Assembly (NCBI RefSeq): GCF_000313135.1
Contig: NW_004457313.1
Coordinates: forward strand, 901,198 to 965,197
DNA from: Acanthamoeba castellanii str. Neff
Lineage: Eukaryota > Discosea > Longamoebia > Acanthamoebidae
Reading direction: 5' to 3'
DNA: 64,000 bases
The position numbers and the translations under genes were made by a program. The notes below the pieces were generated by a model. That model worked only from the letters and a program-made list of their open reading frames with translations, was not told the DNA's origin and did not search any database. Below, piece by piece: positions 54,810 through 64,000 of the stretch; within the stretch, counting starts at the first letter, position 1, and each line of letters begins with the position of its first letter.

Positions 54810-57598
54810 ATGAATTATGGCGGGCAAGATCAACGATACAACGGAGGGCAGGGCCTTACCGATGGCTACGGCGAGTACGAAGGCGGGAAGAGCTACTACA
54901 GTCAGCAGGTTCCATCAGGGCAGCAACAGCTGTACGTTGCAGCATCCCCTTTGCCTGGATAATGGATACGCGCACATTGTCAGCACACATGCCGCCGCAT
55001 TGCAGCCGCCTCCGCCATCTCAAATCTAATCCTCCATGTCGGCCATTTGTCTCCTCCAGGCCCTCCTTCCCCTTCTCGTCCATTCGTGGCTCGCAGCATC
55101 AGCAGCAGGCCCCTTCCCATCCGTACCATGGAGGCCTGCATCAGCCTTCACCAAGCAGCCTGCTGGGCGAGCGAGTATTGCCACCGATGTCGAGCGTAGC
55201 GCGTAATCCGTCGACGATGCAGCCGGGCGGCGCAGATCTTGGCGTCAATACGCTCTCGGCCGCTGCCGCCGCCCACCAGATGTCGCGGCTTGGCGAAGCG
55301 TTCAAGGACAGCCTCGCGCACCAGATGCCTTCGAAGGCAGCCGGCGGCATGGGACCCTCTCCGTATGGCGTATCCCTGCCGCAGCAGCAGTACGGCCTGC
55401 CATCCACGAGCGGCCACTCGGATCGCCTCTACGGCGGCAGCGCCAATCCTTTCCCGAGCCACGCTGGCGGGATGGGCGGCGGCCTGAGCGAGAAATCGTC
55501 TCCGCGATCATCGGCGCAGCGAGGAAGCACCGACGACGGCTACGGCCTGCCTGCTCCGGGTCGTGGCAGCGGCGATCGCGGCGCCCAACTGCCCGCGCCC
55601 TCGATGGCTTCGCAGCTCGGGAACGGCGGCGGGGCCGCCCACCAGGCCGCCGTGTCACTGAGCCATATCGCTGGCGCTTCGAGCGCCGGTTCGCAGCAGC
55701 AGCACCAATCGTCGAACTCGGTACCGCAACAGCCGCCCACGGTGAGGACGGCCGCCTCGATGAATCCCAAAGGTACCCCCTCGATCCACAGATCATCGCA
55801 CGTCCTCGAAATTTCGCTACCTCTTTCGTTCGGTGGTTTTCGTTTGCTTTTGTCTTCGTCCTGGTGTCTGCCAGTGATGTTCTTCTTCGCTGTTGTTATT
55901 GTTATCTCGCGAAGATTCCTCGATGGTGCTCATCTATGAGCTAGATTAGTGTTGTCGAACATTCCATTCCATTTCCACAAATTCGATCTCGATTCTCGCG
56001 ATTGATGGCCTCGCGTGGCCGTGAGCTGCTTGGGGGTGAGTGGGTGTTGTGGCCGTCTCTCTCTGTGGAGCGGAAGGCTTCTTGTTGCGCCCCACCGCCG
56101 GTGCGCGTTAGAAAAGATTGGTTGCACCCTCGTCCCGACCGACTTCTTTCGCGGTCGAGGAATTGCGCCGTAACGCGCCACGGCCCGTTTTCGTTCCTCC
56201 CTCCTTCCCGTGCATTTTCTCTTCCTTTTTGGGCCAAATGTTATCTGGGGTCCACATTCTTGATAATACACTTTTTGTAAATACACAACAACATGATGGA
56301 GTGTAACCATCTGAACTCACTTTCTGCGGTTCGTGGTTTATGACTCACCCCATTTGTATGATGCGCAGACCTGCTCGAGCTCTACTCCAAGTGGGATCAG
56401 ATAGACACCAAGGCCAAAAGGTTGGAGCCCGGGCACACCTTCTCTTTGCCCCGTGTGGCACCTTCCTCTGTTGCCACCCTCTTCCGCGTCGACTGATCCG
56501 TATATCGTATCATGGCCTCTCCCACAGGAACAAGAATGAAGAGGCGCAGGCGGAGGAAGTGCGGAAGGAGCGACACAACATGGCAGAGAAGAGGCGGCGC
56601 AGCGACATGAACGGCGCCATCGACAGACTGAAGACCCTTCTACCTCAACAGGTACGCGCACGCTCTGGCATGCCCCCCCCCTGCTGCGGTGTCATTGCTC
56701 ACGCTTCGCATCATATCCTATCATACCCACCTCAGGTGACCAACGATCGGCGATTAACGAAAGTGGAAGTCCTCACGGAAGCCGCCGACCACTTGACACA
56801 GGCACGTGGCACACTCCCCCATGATTCGGCCGCATCTTTCTTTACCACCTTCGCCAGCTCGGACACTTTAAAGTGACTTACGCCTTTCCTCACCGCACGC
56901 ACACACAGGTTCAAAACTTGTGCGCCAAGCTCATCACAGAAAACAAGCGACTGAAGCTGATGGTCCCCGGCATCAAGCTCGAAGACGACGAGGCCTTCCT
57001 CACGCGAGACGACGACGTGGCGGAGGACTACGATCGCGAGAGGCGCTCGACCGGTGGTGCGGACCAGGACGGCGAGGGCGATGAGAACCACCCGGCCAAG
57101 CGACAGAGGCGCAACTCGCCCGGCGAGAACAGCGACAGCAACGGCAGCGGGCGGGAAGGCGAGGGCAGCGAAGGCGAGCACGGCGGCGGGAAGGGCACCG
57201 GCCACTCGTCGAGCGGCAGCCAGAGCGGGAGCGGCGACGACGAGAGGGACGAGATCGTGATCGACCAGCGGGGCGACACCGACGATGACGATGACGACGA
57301 CGCGGAGGGGCGGGACAGCGACAACTCCAACGACGGCCTGACCGGCAAGCAGCGAATGGCCGTCGCCAACCACAGCAACGGCAACGCCGGCGACGGGTCC
57401 GTGGTGTCGGCCGGCGAGCCAACGTCCTTCTCCGGTCTCTCGTTTCCGCAGTCATCGCAGGACGTGGCGGCGCAGCAGCAGCCACAACACCACCACCAGT
57501 TCCATAATCACCACGGGGCGAGTGAACTGCAGCAGCACCAGCACCAGCAGCAGCATCAGCAGCTCCACCACCTCCACCACCAGCACGGAGGCATGTAA
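54810..57598 (+). CDS. Basic helix-loop-helix transcription factor
   Basis: Six exons (54810-54931, 55060-55772, 56369-56420, 56528-56651, 56736-56801, 56909-57598) give 588 residues. The bHLH is at about residues 307-360. The basic region ERHNMAEKRRR has the His, Glu and Arg that contact CANNTG boxes (CACGTG is likely, because of the last Arg). Helix 1 is DMNGAIDRLKTLLP and helix 2 is LTKVEVLTEAADHLTQ, running on into QNLCAKLITENKRLKLM, a short zipper-like helix. Before it is a Gly/Ser/Gln/Pro-rich region; after it are acidic and His/Gln-rich tails (HHQFHNHHG), as in activators. Intron 5 begins GCACGT. The long intron 2 (55773-56368, 596 nt) is unusual here. Target genes unknown; dimer partner unknown. 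Confidence 0.9.
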
Positions 57599-58229
57599 AT
57601 GATGATAATGATGATCGTCGATCGACGACGACAGCGGCGGCACGTGGAAGGAGGAAAGAGCTGGCCGGGGCGAGGCGATGGCGAGCGAGATCGATAGCCC
57701 CGGGCCGGAGCGGAAAAGAGGACGAAGAGAAGTTCCCCTCAGATGAGACAGGAACATCAGGAGAGGCGGTGGCGGCGGCGACGACAACACCCACAACATC
57801 CACAACAACAACAAACAGCGACACGAGGAGGAGGACGAGGACGACAGCAGGAAGTTCAAGGAAGGAAGAAGACGACGGTGGTGGCAGCGGGGACCGCCTG
57901 GTACGAGTATGCTCGGGAGGATGTAAACCACACTGGCTGCCCAAGGAGTGAAGGCCCGCCCCGATCCGTCTGTTATCTCTCTTCACCCCCTTCACCTTTC
58001 TACTTCAACTCGCCTCTCTCATTTTTTCCTTTATCAAATAAACAAATCCACTTCAACCACTCGCCTGCAGGTAGTGAGTGACGTGTAGGCCACCAGGGTC
58101 GAACATAAAGGTCATGTTCTGTTTGGTGATGGCCTTTTCACTCCGTTCTCTCGCTCTGCCACGAAAGAGAAAAGATGCAATAAATAAAATAAAATAAAAT
58201 AATAAAGCAGATCCATCTTTTGTTAAAAG
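57599..58229. other. Intergenic: bHLH 3' flank and F-box/LRR promoter
   Basis: The first half keeps the triplet-rich character of the bHLH tail and is probably its 3' UTR. Near 58180-58205 is a short ATAAAATAAAATAAAATAAT run just before the F-box/LRR start codon. No exon supported. Confidence 0.45.
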
Positions 58230-59918
58230 ATGGAAGTGAGTGAGGGTCACCCCGAAGAGGTGCTGCTGCCGTCGGAGGTGTGGGAGCAGGTGTTCGGGTG
58301 GCTCGATTCGGTGCGGGACCTATGCGCGTGCACGGCGACCTGCCGCGCCTGGGCCGCCCTCTGCTGGCGCCAACGTCGCCACGTCCGCCTGCACGCCGTC
58401 CGCCCCCAGACCGCCACCACCGATCACTCTGCACCGTACCGCCCCCCTTAGCGCCCCCCAAAGAGCTCTCTTTAAGCTCTGCTGACGCCTGAGTGCACTC
58501 CAGCTCGAGGGGGGACATGGCGATCGAAGTGGTGGCGCGTCGATGCGGCAAGCTGGAGCGGCTCGACGTGGTGGGCACTCAGCTGAACGTCGGCCCGCAC
58601 GCCGTCTCGACGCTCCTGGTATCGTGCACGCGCCTGACCGGGCTCCACCTCGCCCGCTGCCGGTCGGACATGTCCGCCGACGCCATCGTGGCCGCGGCGG
58701 CCAACCACCCATCGGGCGCCGGGTCGCGCCTGACCGCGCTCACTCTGTGCGGCCTGCGGCGCCTGACCGACGCCAAGCTGGCTGAGTCGTTCGGCCGGTT
58801 CAGCGCGCTGCGCTCGCTGTCGCTCGAGTCGTGCACGCAGATCACGTCGACCGGCCTGGCGGCGCTGGCGGCGCAGTGCCCGCAGCTCGCGGCGCTCCGG
58901 CTGAAGGGCTGCTACCGGGTGAAGGACCCGGGCGTGGTGGCGGTGGTCCGGGGCTGCACGCAGCTGGAGAAGCTCGACCTGCAAGCCCTGGCCGCCATCA
59001 CCGACCAGACCGTGCGCGCTCTCGCCGAACACCACCCGACCACCCTGCGATCGCTCAATATCTGGGGTACGCCTGTTTCAACCAGTTGTGTGTGTGTGTG
59101 TGTGTGTGTCGTGTGCGTACAGGGTGTCGCGCTCCCTGGTGAGGTGTGTGTGTCGCGTCGTGTTCACGTGCAATGGGGGCGGCGGATGATGAGGGGACAG
59201 GCTGTCCAATGGTGCGCGATGAGGCGGTGTCGGCCATGCTGGACAGCTGCACCCACCTGGAGAAGCTGGTGGCCAAGTTCTCGGGCATTGTCAGCAGCGC
59301 AACCTTCGAACACCTGGCCAATACAACCGGATGCGTAAGCTAGATATCCAAGGTACGTGTCGTGTGTGTCGTGTGTGTCGTGTGTGTCGTGTGTGTCGTG
59401 TGTGTCGTGTGTGTCGTGTGTGTCGTGTGTGTCGTGTGTGTCGTGTGTGTCGTGTGTGTCGTGTGGAGAACTCACCCAACCCGCTTGCAGGGCTCGTGAT
59501 CGAGGACGTGGCGCTGGACAGTATCGCGACGTACCTCTCTGCCACGCTCACCCTGATCGACATCCGCGACTGTGCCAACCTGACCGCGCGCGGCATGGCC
59601 CACATGATCGCCAGCTGCACGCGCCTCTCGGTTCTGCGGCTGCGCAGCGCCAGCGTCGACGACTCGTGCGTGGTGGCCGCGGCGCGCCACCTGCCCCGGC
59701 TCCACACGCTCGACCTCCAGAAGAGCGGCGGCGTGACGGCCCTGGGCGTGCGCGCGCTGGCCGACAGCGAGACGAGCGTGTGCCGTCGCAGCCTGCGCAT
59801 CCTCAACGTGCTGGGCCTGCCGCTGCTGAGTCGCGCCGACGTCGAGGCCGTGCTGGCGGCGCTGCCCATGGTCAAGGCCCGGACCGACTACGACGTGCGG
59901 CCCTATGAGCAGGGCTAG
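58230..59918 (+). CDS. F-box / leucine-rich-repeat protein, with an apparent one-base frame break
   Basis: Four exons: 58230-58435, 58504-59066, 59201-59352, 59491-59918. Exon 1 encodes an F-box (LLPSEVWEQVFGWLDSVRDLCACTATCRAWAALCW, here spread over about 35 residues). Exons 2-4 encode cysteine-type leucine-rich repeats: CTRLTGLHLARC, LTALTLCGLRRLTD, LRSLSLESCTQIT, LAALRLKGCYRVKD, LEKLDLQALAAITD, TLIDIRDCANLT. This is the FBXL plan, in which LRRs pick substrates for an SCF ubiquitin ligase. Exon 3 is one base short: it enters in the frame reading CTHLEKLVAKFSG but must leave in the frame reading MRKLDIQ to join exon 4. The shift lies at about 59318-59335. It may be an assembly error or a real mutation. 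Confidence 0.75.
59355..59465. repeat. 9-bp minisatellite (GTGTGTCGT), about 12 copies, in an intron
   Basis: The unit GTGTGTCGT repeats about 12 times with no visible variation and fills almost all of the third intron of the F-box/LRR gene. It is the same 9-mer as at 4544-4690, in the same orientation relative to the host gene. Confidence 0.95.
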
Positions 59919-60053
59919 ATCGATGACGGTTATCTCGAGAAAAAGAAAGTACGGCATCTATTGCTGGTTAAAGTGGTGGTAGTGGTTGCGGGGTGGAGAG
60001 CAGAAGCGGCTCCAGGCTGAGTCTGCGTGGGTTTGGGGGGGGGGGAGTGCCGC

Positions 60054-61859
60054 TCAGGCCCGGACTCCGGTCTTGGCGACTTGGGCGGGCGAGGCGTTCT
60101 CCTTGTTGTTGCCGCTCGCCCTCCTCATCTGGTGGTGCGGGGACTTGGTCTGGAGCTCGTTGAAGCGCTGCAGCTCCCTGGCCCTCTGCTTCCACTTGGC
60201 GGCCTTCCTCTTCCACATCGCGACCTCGGTCTCCTCAGTCTCCTCCTCGACGTCGCACTCCACAGAGGCCTTCTTCTCGCCATCGCGCTTGGCTTCCTCT
60301 TTGTCGCTGGTCTTCGTCTCCTCGCGCGGGGACTCGTCATCGGCCCTCGACACCTCGAGCCAGGACCGCTCCGAGTCGTTGTAGTCGAGTATGGCCTTCA
60401 CGTAAGCCTCCTTTGTGGTCCCCGCCACAGCGATACGCTCGTCCGCGCAATACTTCTTCAGCGTTGCGATGGAATAGCGGTCCAGCTCGTCGAGGTCCAG
60501 ATCCTCGTCGTTCTCGTCTTGCTTGGGCTCGGCCTGAACCGGTGATGCGGCGCCAACAACCTGGTTCGGCTCGGGGGACTTGGGCTTGGGCGCCTCGACC
60601 ATTGCGCCATCGTGGTTGTCGTCTTCGTCGAGGATGTCGGCGTTGTGGTCGAGGATGGCGGTGATGTAATCCTGCTTCCTCGCACCAGCCGGCAGCTTGA
60701 GGCCCTCCTCTTCGCAGTAGGCCTTGAGCGTCTTGAGGTTGTAGCTGTCCAGCTTGTCGAGGTCGAGGTCGAGGTCGGTATCGATCTCGCCTTCGTCCTG
60801 CTCGCTTTCCTCGCTGATCTTTTCAGCTCGCGCCGCTTGCTCCTCGACCACCGGGGTCTCCTCCTCCACTTCGACGGGTTCGCTGACAGCCGCTTCTTCC
60901 TCTTTCTCGGGCGTGGCGGGGGCCTCGGGAGCGGCCTGCTCTACTTCCTCCGCCTTACGTTCGGTCAGTCCGGCCTTGCTTCTCCTCTTTGCAGGGCGCG
61001 CGGGTGCCTTGGCCGGGGTCTTGACGCGTTCCTCTTGCTCTTCTTCGTCTTGTTCCGCGTTCTCGTCCTCGCTGGCCTCCTCGTCCTCCTGCGGCTTGGC
61101 GGCCTTGGCCTTTCGTGCCTCCTTCTCGAGCTTGCGCTGCTTCTTCCACTTCGTGATGGCGTTGAGCACGTCTTCCTTCTTCCTTCCAACTACCTTGATG
61201 CCGTGCTTCTTGGTAAACGCCCTCAGCTCGGTAATCTTGTTGCTCATGTCGAACTCCTCCTCTTCCTCTTCTTCTTCCTCCTCATCTTCGTCCTCGCTTG
61301 CGTTGGTCTGCTACAGACGCAAAGAGTCAAGACAGAAAGAGATCAATAGGAAGATCTATCTGACCGTACCTTGGAGTAAGCCTTGTCTTCTTCTTCTTCA
61401 TCGTCGCTGGGGTCTGCCTTCGTGGAGGGTTTCGAGCCCTTTATGGCTGAGCATCCGCGGACGATCGCATCATCTTGAATCAAGCCCCAGCGGGGGGCAC
61501 TCAACACCCACGTAATGCGAGCGCCCTACGTCCGTTGGTGTCCGTAAGCGTCCTGCGAAGACTGCTCGCCACGGCAGGACAAGACGTACCTTCTTCGCCT
61601 TTACTCCCCAGCTTGTTGATTTAGATTTGTTCTGTTCCATGAGGCGGTGCCCTCTCCACTCAGCGACTCGGCAGCCGTTCGGGGCAGTGGAGAAGCTGCG
61701 CATGAGAGAGAACAACAATTTGAGTTTTTGGAATGGCGAATGAGCTCAACCTCGTCGTTACCTCACGATTTCGCCATCGCCTAGGAGGTCCACTTCTCCC
61801 TCAACGTCGCGCCAGTTGTGCAAGGCTTTGTGGATGGCAAGAGCAAACGATTCCTCCAT
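60054..61859 (-). CDS. Protein with three SAP-like DNA-binding motifs and an unknown N-terminal domain
   Basis: Four exons (61762-61859, 61590-61695, 61370-61525, 60054-61310) give 538 residues. Residues about 1-105 form an unrecognised, Trp-rich segment (ALHNWRDVEGEVDLLGDGEI, CRVAEWRGHRLMEQNKSKS, TWVLSAPRWGLIQDDAIVRG). An acidic run follows. Three SAP-like helix-turn-helix units come next: ITELRAFTKKHGIKVVGRKK (about 145), YNLKTLKAYCEEEGLKL (about 308) and YSIATLKKYCADERIAV (about 396), each with L--Y/F and G/A--K positions typical of SAP/HeH folds. Long Glu/Lys linkers separate them. A C-terminal coil (MWKRKAAKWKQRARELQ) is followed by a basic tail. SAP motifs bind AT-rich DNA or RNA in the nucleus. 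A downstream ATG (61247) would drop the N-terminal domain, but upstream exons join it in phase. Confidence 0.7.
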
Positions 61860-62092
61860 CTTCCTACGTAGCGTTATGGAGCGGCTGCGCTTGTTCCCTT
61901 TCTGCGTTCCCCTGTTTTGGCGCCTTGCGTTTCGCGCCAATTCAGAAACGGTGATGTAAATCTCGCAAGGAAAATCTAAAACAGTGGACAGTGAGGAAAC
62001 GGCCAAGGCATTCATCTCTACGAATTATCGAAACTGTACAATAACTTCCATTATCAAAATTCAAGATCTCTCGGTATCTCCATCAGATGGCC

Positions 62093-62428
62093 CTACTTGT
62101 TGTACTTGGCCTTGATGCTCTCTGCTGTTTTCTTCGATCGCTCTCGCTTCTGTTGGGCATTCTTTTCATCCACGACGGTACGGGAGACGGGACCATCGCG
62201 CTTGTACTTGGCCTTGAGGTCATCGGCAACGTTTCTGCTCTTCGCCACCTTGTACGACGCCACCCCTTGCTCGGCGCCAAGCGTCACCCCGTTGTAGATG
62301 CCCTCAGCTGCTTCCGTAAGACCATCCACGACTGAGTTTTCTCCACCCCCGCTTGACTTGTCATCGCCTCCCAACCCCACCGAGTTCATTGCACCGTCCA
62401 CCGCCACCTTGGCCACACTGTTTCCCAT
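62093..62428 (-). CDS. Small, probably N-myristoylated protein of unknown function
   Basis: An intronless frame of 111 residues from ATG 62428. MGNSVAKVAV fits the N-myristoylation consensus (Gly2, Ser/Asn at 3-4, Ser/Val at 5, no acidic residue early), so membrane attachment is likely. The middle is Gly/Ser-rich and the C-terminal half is charged and helical (RNVADDLKAKYKRDG, ESIKAKYNK), with a repeated KAKYK/KAKYN element. No family recognised. Head-to-head with the poly(A) polymerase gene, 168 bp apart. Confidence 0.65.
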   Translation of the reverse strand: MGNSVAKVAVDGAMNSVGLGGDDKSSGGGENSVVDGLTEAAEGIYNGVTLGAEQGVASYKVAKSRNVADDLKAKYKRDGPVSRTVVDEKNAQQKRERSKKTAESIKAKYNK

Positions 62429-62596
62429 CCTGTCTTGAATTGATGAATGCGCACGAGCTAGGAGGGTTGTCTCTTGTTGGAGGAATGCAAAATATTTCAG
62501 CTCTTCGCTTGGCCCGCCTCTGGAAATTTTCTGCCATTTACACGCGAGACAAGTCACCTGCACAGAACACCACGCGTTGCCGGCAGTAGAGAGCTC

Positions 62597-64000
62597 ATGG
62601 ATCAAGGGTCGTCCGATGAAGCCCTCGATGACCTTCTCCTACAGAAGCTTCCACATCTCTCATGGCTCCTCCGCCGTAAACGCCAGGTGCTGCATTTCTA
62701 TGGTAATGATTTCATTCTGGCTATTCGTTGATAGATTTCTTTCCATCTCGGCGCAGATTGAGCAGCCTCCCAGCAACAACGGCACGAGCAATGTGTGCGC
62801 CGGTTCCTCTCGCCCGGCCCATTACGAAAATGGCACCAAGAATGGCAACACCTCTCACATCCTAGACTACATCCCTCTTGGGCAACCAACGGAAGAAGCC
62901 TCGTTTCACGATTCACGACATAACGGAGCCGACGAGCATCCGAATAAGCGCAGGCGCCTCGAAGAGGTAGACCACCTTCAGCGAGTATCGGATGGAGATG
63001 AGAAATCGTCGTGCTACACGCTCGAGCACGAACTGTTCGCGCGACAAGCTCCTACTTTGCCCTCCTTCCTCAAGCGTACGTATTCCCTTCAGGTGCTTTT
63101 CACACTTTCTAACATCTCCTTTGCCTTGCAGACTCCCGCCCTTCTACTGCAGCAGATCTTTCTACTTCTCTTTCTACAGCCCCGCTTTCTGCCTCTCCTC
63201 CTCGCCCTACGGTCGCTGTACTGTCACCTGTTCCGTCACAGGTCCCTCCTGCAGTTGTACAGCCATCAGTTACATCCTCCACCGCCACTCTATCGCCTGC
63301 CCGTGCTGGTACCTTCCTCTCGTCCCCAGCACGTTCATCCTCGCCCTCGAGTTCGCCTGCCCGCTCGTCGGCCTCTTCGCCTGTGCGCCAAACGACGAGT
63401 CAGCCAGCGGCGACACGGCTAAGTCCTCAGGTCCTATCCGCTACTAAACTGTCCGACACGAGAAGCCCGCCGTGGGCACACAAGGACCGGCTCTACTCAC
63501 CACCAGCCCAAAGTGTGCGTGCAGCTCTTGATTTATGCTTGACGGGCCAACGAACTCACGAGCGGCGACGTACGTGTGTCTAGGAAGACCAGCCGCGACC
63601 AGATGAGTTCTACCGCGCACTCGGCCAAGAGGTCAAGGACTTAGCCGAGTGGGTGTCGCCGACTCTATATGAGTGGAAAGCACGCTACGAAGCGCTCAAC
63701 AGGTACCTCACCTACTCGTAGAGTGGTCTTACGGTCCGACCAACGTTCCTTGGTGATCTACCCCTTCAGAGTAACGCAAACGATACGTGGTATCTGGCCG
63801 CACGCCAACGTACACCTATTTGGATCTTCCAAGACAAAGCTCTGCCTTTCCGGGAGGTACGCCCTGCTCTTCGTCGCGCTGTGTACTGTGTACACTTACC
63901 TGATGCACGCCGCAGTGACATCGATTTGGTGGTTACTGGTGCTACGCCCACCCCTTGGAACGTTTCTCCTCTCCGCGCACTGGCCGCTGCGATACGCAAA
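62597..64000 (+). CDS. TRF4/PAPD5-type non-canonical poly(A) polymerase, 5' part (runs off the window)
   Basis: Six exons so far: 62597-62686, 62757-63075, 63132-63514, 63584-63702, 63770-63856 and 63916 to the edge. The first 250 residues are charged, then Ser/Pro-rich and probably disordered. Next comes the family's N-terminal helix (FYRALGQEVKDLAEWVSPTL), followed by TQTIRGIWPHANVHLFGSSK and, across the splice at 63856/63916, GSDIDLVVTGATPTPWN. FGS and DID are the nucleotidyl-transferase catalytic signatures (GS and the first two metal-binding Asp). TRF4 enzymes add short A tails to nuclear RNAs for exosome decay, or mixed tails to mRNA. LSGSDIDLVV stands where relatives have LPTSDIDLVV. 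The third Asp and the central domain lie beyond the window. Confidence 0.85.

Overview
This is a 64 kb piece of a GC-rich, intron-dense eukaryotic nuclear genome. The best fit is an amoebozoan of the Acanthamoeba type. Genes are packed tightly on both strands, introns are short (mostly 50-150 nt, down to about 32 nt) and often filled with CA/GT/GTC microsatellite, and the donor is very often GTACG. The standard code is used. The eEF1A lacks the insert found in animals and fungi, and signalling proteins have the multidomain architectures usual in amoebae. Two runs of N (3926-4238 and 38256-39132) show that this is a scaffold with gaps. Exon coordinates were read by eye from splice signals, reading-frame phase and, where a paralog exists, from its matching exon structure.

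Layout. 0.35-0.8 kb: a SPRY-domain fragment. 0.86-6.3 kb: two tandem minus-strand MFS transporters (SLC49A4/DIRC2-like), the second broken by a gap. 6.5-8.8 kb: a head-to-head pair of mitochondrial genes, ribosomal protein bL27m and pyruvate dehydrogenase E1 beta. 8.9-10.9 kb: an intronless acidic protein with six LDLFGG repeats. 11.2-21.1 kb: two convergent 17-exon DUF4139 paralogs flanking an intronless membrane glycosyltransferase-like gene. 21.4-25.0 kb: eEF1A and a Rap1-type GTPase. 25.4-32.1 kb: a 21-exon gene predicted to join RGS, START-like and RasGAP domains in one protein of about 1,568 residues. 32.7-35.1 kb: a T4 Rnl1-type RNA ligase. 35.5-36.9 kb: ATG12 and a divergently transcribed Pmp3-type membrane peptide. 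37.0-38.2 kb: an F-box gene and the 3' end of an unknown gene.

After the second gap come a RhoGEF (DH-PH) gene (39.3-43.0 kb), a tRNA-Met(CAT), a SAPS/PP6-regulatory-like gene (43.3-46.9 kb), a small unknown gene (48.0-48.8 kb), a 53BP1/Crb2-like tandem-BRCT protein (49.8-53.8 kb), a bHLH transcription factor (54.8-57.6 kb), an F-box/LRR gene with an apparent one-base frame break (58.2-59.9 kb), a protein with three SAP-like motifs (60.1-61.9 kb), a probably myristoylated 111-residue protein, and the 5' part of a TRF4/PAPD5-type non-canonical poly(A) polymerase running off the end.

The genes do not form an operon or a single pathway. The suggestive links are a RasGAP next to a Rap GTPase, two divergent promoters, and duplicated genes whose exons look like a mosaic of near-identical and diverged blocks. 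No prokaryote-style defence system, CRISPR array or transposon was seen.
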